Shown: piece after piece, positions 6,720 to 11,777 of the stretch
Layout of the letters: every line of letters begins with the position of its first letter
Position numbering within the stretch: the stretch's first letter is position 1
Notes under the pieces: model-generated
The model's database searches: none
What the model saw: only the letters and a program-made list of their open reading frames with translations
Told to the model about the DNA's origin: nothing
From: Lachnospiraceae bacterium
GTDB lineage: Bacteria; Bacillota_A; Clostridia; Lachnospirales; Lachnospiraceae
Reading direction: 5' to 3'
Assembly: GCA_016281675.1 (NCBI GenBank)
Contig: JAEEJD010000191.1
Span: 1-11,777, forward strand
DNA: 11,777 nt
Position numbers and translations under genes: made by a program

Positions 6720-9565
6720 TTTGATTTATCCCGTTTTAAGAGCGGAGCCACATATGCTCCGGTATATGATCCCTTGTCCTTGGCAACTTCCTCGGGCGTG
6801 CCTTTCGCTATGACCTGTCCGCCTCCGTCTCCGCCTTCCGGTCCGAGATCGATGATGTAGTCCGCGGTCTTGATCACGTCGAGATTATGCTCGATAACAA
6901 CGACGGTGTTACCGCCTTCCGTAAGTCTCTGGAGTATCTCGACAAGCTTGTGAACATCCGCAAAATGAAGTCCGGTCGTCGGTTCATCAAGGATATATAT
7001 GGTCCTGCCCGTACTTCTTCTCGACAGTTCCGTCGCAAGTTTGATACGCTGCGCCTCTCCTCCCGACAGTGTCGTTGAAGGCTGTCCGAGCTTGATGTAT
7101 CCGAGTCCGACCTCGTTAAGTGTTTCTATCTTTCTTCTTATTGCCGGAATGTTCTCGAAGAACGGCAATGCCTCTTCCACGGTCATGTCGAGAACATCGT
7201 AAATGTTCTTTCCCTTGTACCTGACCTCGAGAGTTTCCCTGTTGTATCTCTTTCCCTTGCAGACCTCACACGGCACATACACATCGGGAAGGAAATGCAT
7301 CTCGATCTTTATTATACCATCTCCGCTGCAGGCTTCGCATCTTCCGCCTTTTACGTTGAACGAAAATCGTCCCTTTGCGTATCCTCTTTCCTTCGCATCT
7401 CTTGTCGTTGCGAACAGATCCCTTATAAGGTCGAACGCTCCGGTATACGTTGCGGGATTGGATCTGGGTGTTCTTCCTATCGGAGACTGGTCTATCGCGA
7501 TTATCTTGTCCAGTTCCTTAATCCCGTCGATCCCGTCATGCTTTCCGGGTATTGTCCTTGCCCTGTTAAGATCACGGGCGAGGCGTTTATACAGTATCTC
7601 GTTTATGAGCGAGCTCTTTCCGGATCCCGATACTCCCGTGACGCATGTAAATACTCCGAGGGGTATATCCACGTTTATGCCCTTGAGGTTATTCTCGCAT
7701 GCTCCTTTTATCTTCAGGAACTTCTTGGGCTTACGGCGCTTAGCAGGAACGGGTATGAACAGTTCGTGACTGAGGTATCTTCCGGTCACGGAATCTTTGC
7801 ACTTCATGATGTCGGAAACGCTGCCGCAGGCAACGACCTTGCCGCCCTCGCTTCCCGCTCCCGGTCCAATATCCACTATATGATCCGCCGCCATCATGGT
7901 CTCTTCGTCATGTTCGACCACGATAAGGCTGTTCCCGAGATCTCTGAGATTGGCAAGAGCACCGAGCAGTTTTCCGTTATCCCTCTGGTGAAGTCCGATG
8001 CTCGGCTCGTCAAGTATATACGCTACGCCTACAAGACCCGAACCTATCTGGGTCGCAAGTCTTATTCTCTGGGCTTCTCCGCCCGAGAGCGATCCCGTTG
8101 CTCTTGCAAGCGCCAGGTAGTCAAGTCCGACCTCAACGAGGAACCCGAGTCTGGCCTTTATCTCTTTCAGAATTCTGGCCCCGATGAGTTCCTGCTGTTT
8201 CGTAAGTTTCAGACCGTCAACAAAATCCTTAAGCTTTACTATCGACATATTTGTCATCTCGTGGATGTTGAGTCCTCCGACAGTCACAGCCAGCGCACCG
8301 GGCTTGAGCCTCATGCCGTGGCAGGCATCACACGGTGTGAATCTCATGAACGTTTCGTATTCGGCTTTGGAACTTTCTGAAGCGGTCTCTCTGTATCTTC
8401 TCTCGACATTTTTGATGATACCCTCAAAGGGAACATCATAAACGCCCTCTCCGCGCATACCCTTATAGGATACTTTCAGGACTTCTCCGCCCGTTCCGTC
8501 GATGATAAGATCGTGTATCTTTTTCGGGTATTTTTCAAACGGTGTATCAAGACTGAACTTGTATTTTTTCCGCATGGCATCGAGTGTCGCATACGTGAAA
8601 CTGCTCTTGTCGTTACATGACTGCCATCCCGGAACGGCTATCGCTCCTTCCATGATCGAAAGCGACTTATCGGGAATGATCAGGTCCTCATCGAATCTCA
8701 TCTTGTATCCGAGTCCCGCACACTCCGGGCATGCACCGAACGGATTGTTGAACGAGAAACTTCTCGGTTCAATCTCGTCAATGCTTATATTACAGTCCGG
8801 ACATGAAAAGCTCTGGGAGAAAGTCAGCATCTTGCCGTCAATTACGTCAACATATACGAGTCCGTCCGACAGTTGCATGACGGTCTCTATCGAGTCCGTC
8901 AGTCTTTTGTTGATGCCTTCTTTGACCACAAGTCTGTCGACGATTATCTCGATATTGTGCTTAATATTCTTGTCTAGCTTTATATCCTCGGAAAGCTCAT
9001 ACATATTGCCGTCAACACGTACTCTTACATAACCGCTCTTTGCGGCGCGCTCGAACACTTTTGAATGCTCACCTTTACGGCCCCTGACTACGGGAGCAAG
9101 AAGCTGGATCTTCGTTCCTTCCGGAAGACTCATGACAAAATCCGTCATCTGGTCAACGCTTTGGCGCTTTATCTCCTTGCCGCAGTTCGGACAATGCGGC
9201 GTACCTATCCTTGCATACAAAAGACGGAAATAATCATATATTTCCGTTACGGTCCCCACAGTAGATCTGGGGTTCTTGTTCGTTGATTTCTGATCTATCG
9301 ATATAGCGGGAGGAAGTCCCTCTATCGAATCAACTTCGGGCTTTTCCATCTGGCCCAGAAACTGCCTTGCATAGGACGACAGCGATTCCATGTATCGTCT
9401 CTGTCCTTCCGCATAGATGGTGTCAAACGCCAGTGATGATTTTCCGGACCCGGAAAGTCCAGTCAGTACGACCAGTTCATTTCTGGGGATGTCTATATCG
9501 ATATCTTTGAGATTATGCTCTTTTGCGCCCCTGATGCGTATCATGGGGATCTTTTTTTCAGCCAT
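6716..9565 (-). CDS. uvrA: UvrA, excinuclease ABC subunit A
   Basis: This is the damage-recognition ATPase of nucleotide excision repair. It dimerises, loads UvrB onto lesions and acts on DNA in the cytoplasm. At 949 residues it is full length for the family. Both ABC modules are complete: Walker [10 protein letters not shown] (36-44) and GVSGSGKSS (644-652), signatures LSGGEAQR (493-500 and 833-840), and Walker B YILDEP (516-521 and 857-862). Zinc-binding cysteine pairs are present at 255/258 with 279/282 and at 743/746 with 766/769. CxxC pairs at 125/128 and 412/415 may form a further metal site. There is no frameshift or missing motif. The start overlaps the SGNH gene by 8 bases and has a good ribosome binding site; the stop overlaps the sugar-transferase start by 4 bases (ATGA). 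Identification is certain. The oddity is location: a DNA-repair gene inside a polysaccharide operon. I saw no convincing LexA box in roughly the 200 bases upstream. Confidence 0.99.
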   Translation of the reverse strand: MAEKKIPMIRIRGAKEHNLKDIDIDIPRNELVVLTGLSGSGKSSLAFDTIYAEGQRRYMESLSSYARQFLGQMEKPEVDSIEGLPPAISIDQKSTNKNPRSTVGTVTEIYDYFRLLYARIGTPHCPNCGKEIKRQSVDQMTDFVMSLPEGTKIQLLAPVVRGRKGEHSKVFERAAKSGYVRVRVDGNMYELSEDIKLDKNIKHNIEIIVDRLVVKEGINKRLTDSIETVMQLSDGLVYVDVIDGKMLTFSQSFSCPDCNISIDEIEPRSFSFNNPFGACPECAGLGYKMRFDEDLIIPDKSLSIMEGAIAVPGWQSCNDKSSFTYATLDAMRKKYKFSLDTPFEKYPKKIHDLIIDGTGGEVLKVSYKGMRGEGVYDVPFEGIIKNVERRYRETASESSKAEYETFMRFTPCDACHGMRLKPGALAVTVGGLNIHEMTNMSIVKLKDFVDGLKLTKQQELIGARILKEIKARLGFLVEVGLDYLALARATGSLSGGEAQRIRLATQIGSGLVGVAYILDEPSIGLHQRDNGKLLGALANLRDLGNSLIVVEHDEETMMAADHIVDIGPGAGSEGGKVVACGSVSDIMKCKDSVTGRYLSHELFIPVPAKRRKPKKFLKIKGACENNLKGINVDIPLGVFTCVTGVSGSGKSSLINEILYKRLARDLNRARTIPGKHDGIDGIKELDKIIAIDQSPIGRTPRSNPATYTGAFDLIRDLFATTRDAKERGYAKGRFSFNVKGGRCEACSGDGIIKIEMHFLPDVYVPCEVCKGKRYNRETLEVRYKGKNIYDVLDMTVEEALPFFENIPAIRRKIETLNEVGLGYIKLGQPSTTLSGGEAQRIKLATELSRRSTGRTIYILDEPTTGLHFADVHKLVEILQRLTEGGNTVVVIEHNLDVIKTADYIIDLGPEGGDGGGQVIAKGTPEEVAKDKGSYTGAYVAPLLKRDKSK

Positions 9566-11081
9566 CGTATGTTACCTCAAACGTTTCAAGAAGATACGTC
9601 TTACCGTCGGTCTCACTGTATGCGAACAGATCGATCTGCGACTGTACCATGAACCTTCTCTGAATGCTCAGCGAGAATCTGTTCACTCCCTCTTCCTCAG
9701 ACTGCCTGTGAAGCAGACAGTAATCCGTTTCGATGCATTCGTCATCCGTCTTTGCATATACATCGATCTTACCGAGATCCTCCGGAGCGTTAACCACTCC
9801 TTCGATCTTGAATATCGAAGTCATGTCGTTTGGATCGAGCACGATCTTCGATCCTTCAACTCTTCCGCCCGAAACGGAAGTGACATCGTATGTAACACCC
9901 GGATTGTCGCTGTATACTCCGTCGCCTTTATAGGGAGGTTCGTAATAGTACCCGGAAAAATCGCTCGTTATCGGCATCTCGCTCGATATAGAACGTTCCG
10001 CCGTCTCGAAGATGACCATATCGGGAAACGTCAGATTCACGAAATACTGAACGTAATCGCTGTTCTGTCTGTGAACAAAATATACTTCCTTAAAACGGTT
10101 ATCGTAAAACTTCTGGTACGACTGGAAATAACTGTCGGTAAAGACAAGAAGTCTTCTGTTGTTCGGTGCGCTCTCGTTAATATGATGCGTGTAGAACGTG
10201 TCGGTACTGCAGTCCATTGAAGGCTTCAAAAGTTCCGTGTAATCCGCGGTAAGATCGTCCCTGAGCGAGTAGAGCGGCACATCCTCGTCTATGGAAAACT
10301 TCGCATTATCAAGTGTGTCAACATGGACGGTGTTAAGATCGAAGTTGTCCCTGTTAAGCGGCGGAACGTCATCAAACCATTCCCTGATCTTTTCGTCGAT
10401 CAGTTCGTGACCTATGAACGCGCCCCTGTCGTTCCAGTGTGTAACGTCATAGAGTTTGTTGTACAAAAGATCGTCACCTTTGGCCGCCTCAAGTTCGTCT
10501 CTCGGATCGATATAGCATACTCCCGACGATGCCATCTTCGAATCGAGATACGAAAGCACCGATTCGTTTTCGTTATTGACGTGAACCGTTTTCGGGAAAT
10601 ATTCGGGATATATCGTCTTCTTGTCGGGGCAAACGAAATACAGGAACTTTATATCCTTGGACTGTAAATAGTCATTCGTCTTCTCCAGAAACTCCACCAT
10701 TGAATCGATGTATTCCTTATCGGTGTTGAGTCTCTGATATGCCGCGATATAATCCTTGTCCTTGTAATATATATGACCATCCTCGCCCCACATGAACAGC
10801 GGGTTGACCATTGCGCCGAACAGGGCGTTGTTAGCTTCGGTATAAACGGCGATGGCTCCCTCTCTGAAACCGATCCTGTCGTTGACATAGTCGTATACCG
10901 ATTTCATATAATCTTCCGAGAACTCGAACTCGGGCCACTCCTCGAGCATCTTGTTCTCATACTCGCTCGTCTGGTTCTTCTTAAGGTTCATGAAGAACAC
11001 CGGCAACACAAGGAGCAGGCAGAACAGGGTGATAAATACCACTGACGGTATGCTGTTTTTGTCGATCTTAAGCTTACCCAT
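9558..11081 (-). CDS. Membrane-anchored AlgJ/AlgX-like (DHHW-type) SGNH O-acetyltransferase partner
   Basis: A 507-residue protein, probably the extracytoplasmic acetyl-transferring or accessory partner of the upstream MBOAT. A short basic N-terminus is followed by one hydrophobic segment (about residues 11-31), giving an N-in, C-out topology. The SGNH-type region shows GFREG (71-75), the [11 protein letters not shown] motif (212-222, with the His-Trp pair at 215-216), and a Ser nucleophile candidate in FTDSYF (314-319, Ser317). These correspond to the catalytic Asp/His and Ser of AlgJ/AlgX. The Asp sits three residues before the His here, whereas DTH or DHH spacing places it two before. Residues from about 380 to the end look like an extra beta-rich domain that I do not recognise. 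The gene starts 3 bases after the MBOAT stop, and its last 8 bases overlap uvrA. No clear Shine-Dalgarno precedes it, so coupling to the MBOAT gene is likely. The family call is good; whether it is an active transferase is inferred. Confidence 0.85.
   Translation of the reverse strand: MGKLKIDKNSIPSVVFITLFCLLLVLPVFFMNLKKNQTSEYENKMLEEWPEFEFSEDYMKSVYDYVNDRIGFREGAIAVYTEANNALFGAMVNPLFMWGEDGHIYYKDKDYIAAYQRLNTDKEYIDSMVEFLEKTNDYLQSKDIKFLYFVCPDKKTIYPEYFPKTVHVNNENESVLSYLDSKMASSGVCYIDPRDELEAAKGDDLLYNKLYDVTHWNDRGAFIGHELIDEKIREWFDDVPPLNRDNFDLNTVHVDTLDNAKFSIDEDVPLYSLRDDLTADYTELLKPSMDCSTDTFYTHHINESAPNNRRLLVFTDSYFQSYQKFYDNRFKEVYFVHRQNSDYVQYFVNLTFPDMVIFETAERSISSEMPITSDFSGYYYEPPYKGDGVYSDNPGVTYDVTSVSGGRVEGSKIVLDPNDMTSIFKIEGVVNAPEDLGKIDVYAKTDDECIETDYCLLHRQSEEEGVNRFSLSIQRRFMVQSQIDLFAYSETDGKTYLLETFEVTYDG
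9575..9578 (-). promoter_or_regulatory. Strong ribosome binding site for uvrA
   Basis: On the minus strand the sequence GAGGTAA begins at 9578, and the GAGG core ends 9 bases before the uvrA ATG at 9565. This is one of the best Shine-Dalgarno matches in the window. It lies inside the 3' end of the SGNH gene. It supports the chosen uvrA start and suggests that uvrA can recruit ribosomes itself and does not depend only on re-initiation after the overlapping upstream stop. Confidence 0.7.
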
Positions 11082-11084
11082 AGA

Positions 11085-11777
11085 TTAAAACTGAAAATAT
11101 ATAAACGGTGAATACGTTGTGTTGACTATGAATATGAAACTGATAACGAGAAGCATAAGAAGGCAGGCATGCCTTGCGATCCTCGGAACCTTTTTGTCGC
11201 TGTCGGTAAATTCGGCGATACGCGCACTTACAAGTCTCGGTAATACCTGTGCCCACGGAACACATGCCAAGAGAGCTATTATCAGGAAGAACGCAAGTCT
11301 CGCATCAAGGAAAAATCCGAGTGAGAACGCATTATAATCGTGATGTTCAAGGTGGAACATTACCTTTATGTATGACAGCGCCTGCGCGATATCCTCGATC
11401 TTGAACATGACCCATCCGATCGATACCGCGAGTATCGTGTAGCCCCATTTAAGTGCGGAAGATACAAATGCCGGAAGTGCAAACGGAAGTTTCTTTCCCT
11501 TAAGAGCACGCTCGATCAGCATAAACAGTCCGTGCCACAGTCCCCATACGACAAATCCCCATGCGGCCCCGTGCCACAGTCCCGTGGCAAGGAAAACGAT
11601 CAGAAGATTGACGTACACGTTACCGCGTCTGTTACCTCCGAGCGGAATGTACAGGTAATCCCGAAACCAGCTTCCGAGTGTGATATGCCATCTTCTCCAG
11701 AACTCCGTTACGGATCTTGAAATATACGGATAATTGAAGTTCTCGGCAAATTCGAATCCGAACATCTTTCCGAGACC
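11085..11777 (-). CDS. MBOAT family O-acyltransferase (AlgI-like), 5' end outside window
   Basis: This is the C-terminal 230 residues of a polytopic membrane O-acyltransferase. The family moves acetyl groups across the membrane onto an extracytoplasmic glycan, working with an SGNH partner. The frame is open to the window edge. The first visible residues (GLGKMFGFEF) match an internal AlgI segment, so the Met at 11765 is internal and not the start. Family hallmarks seen are the aromatic/Arg-rich stretch EFWRRWHITLGSWFRDY (fragment residues 25-41), IPLGGNR (44-50), and the paired motifs LWHG (67-70) and WHG (81-83), whose histidines (69, 82) correspond to the conserved MBOAT histidine region. 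Several hydrophobic helices follow, about residues 55-90, 108-126, 159-178 and 203-220. The stop lies 3 bases before the SGNH gene, which fits a functional AlgI/AlgJ-type pair. The family call is secure; the acceptor polymer is inferred only from the neighbouring glycosyltransferases. Confidence 0.93.
   Translation of the reverse strand, partial: GLGKMFGFEFAENFNYPYISRSVTEFWRRWHITLGSWFRDYLYIPLGGNRRGNVYVNLLIVFLATGLWHGAAWGFVVWGLWHGLFMLIERALKGKKLPFALPAFVSSALKWGYTILAVSIGWVMFKIEDIAQALSYIKVMFHLEHHDYNAFSLGFFLDARLAFFLIIALLACVPWAQVLPRLVSARIAEFTDSDKKVPRIARHACLLMLLVISFIFIVNTTYSPFIYFQF

Noticed and set aside
7295..8380. Open frame of 361 codons on the plus strand opposite uvrA
   Set aside because: It lies wholly antisense to a certain uvrA, has no recognisable domain or believable composition, and is the kind of long shadow frame that the codon bias of this sequence produces.
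9566..9760. Possible LexA (SOS) box upstream of uvrA
   Set aside because: I looked for GAAC-N4-GTTC on both strands. Only single half-sites such as isolated GAAC or GTTC appear, without proper spacing.
11763..11765. ATG at 11765 as the start of the MBOAT gene
   Set aside because: The frame stays open to the window edge and the residues around it match an internal AlgI segment, so this Met is internal.

Overview
All ten genes in this window lie on the minus strand and read from high to low coordinates as one uninterrupted block, open at both ends. No junction has more than 3 non-coding bases. Neighbours either overlap by 4 or 8 bases or are 1-3 bases apart, so the block looks like part of one long polycistronic operon with translational coupling. 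I see no RNA gene, mobile element, CRISPR array, terminator or intergenic promoter, and no gene-free stretch of any size.

In transcription order the genes are: the 3' part of an AlgI-type membrane-bound O-acyltransferase (11777-11085); a membrane-anchored AlgJ/AlgX/DHHW-type SGNH protein (11081-9558); UvrA of nucleotide excision repair (9565-6716); a monotopic phosphoglycosyl transferase (6719-6117); an NAD(P)-dependent SDR epimerase/dehydratase/reductase (6124-5180); a WbuB-like GT4 glycosyltransferase (5183-3993); a WaaE-like GT2 glycosyltransferase (3991-3131); a second GT4 glycosyltransferase (3128-1998); a lipoprotein of unknown function (1996-974); and the 5' part of a secreted protein of unknown function (972 to beyond 1).

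Apart from uvrA, this reads as a cell-envelope or exopolysaccharide locus. The SDR probably makes or finishes a deoxy-amino sugar, and the phosphoglycosyl transferase loads the first sugar onto undecaprenyl phosphate. The three glycosyltransferases extend it, the MBOAT/SGNH pair O-acetylates the exported polymer, and the two exported proteins at the downstream end may handle or bind the product. No flippase, polymerase or chain-length gene is visible, so the locus must continue outside the window or use genes elsewhere.

The organism is probably a Firmicute of class Clostridia, perhaps Lachnospiraceae-like. This rests on the style of UvrA and the glycosyltransferases, frequent ATA and AGG codons, a roughly half-GC composition by eye, and a diderm-style O-acetylation pair with DHHW features common in that group. 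It is an impression, not a proof. The most unusual points are uvrA locked inside a polysaccharide operon and the two unrecognised exported proteins at its end.
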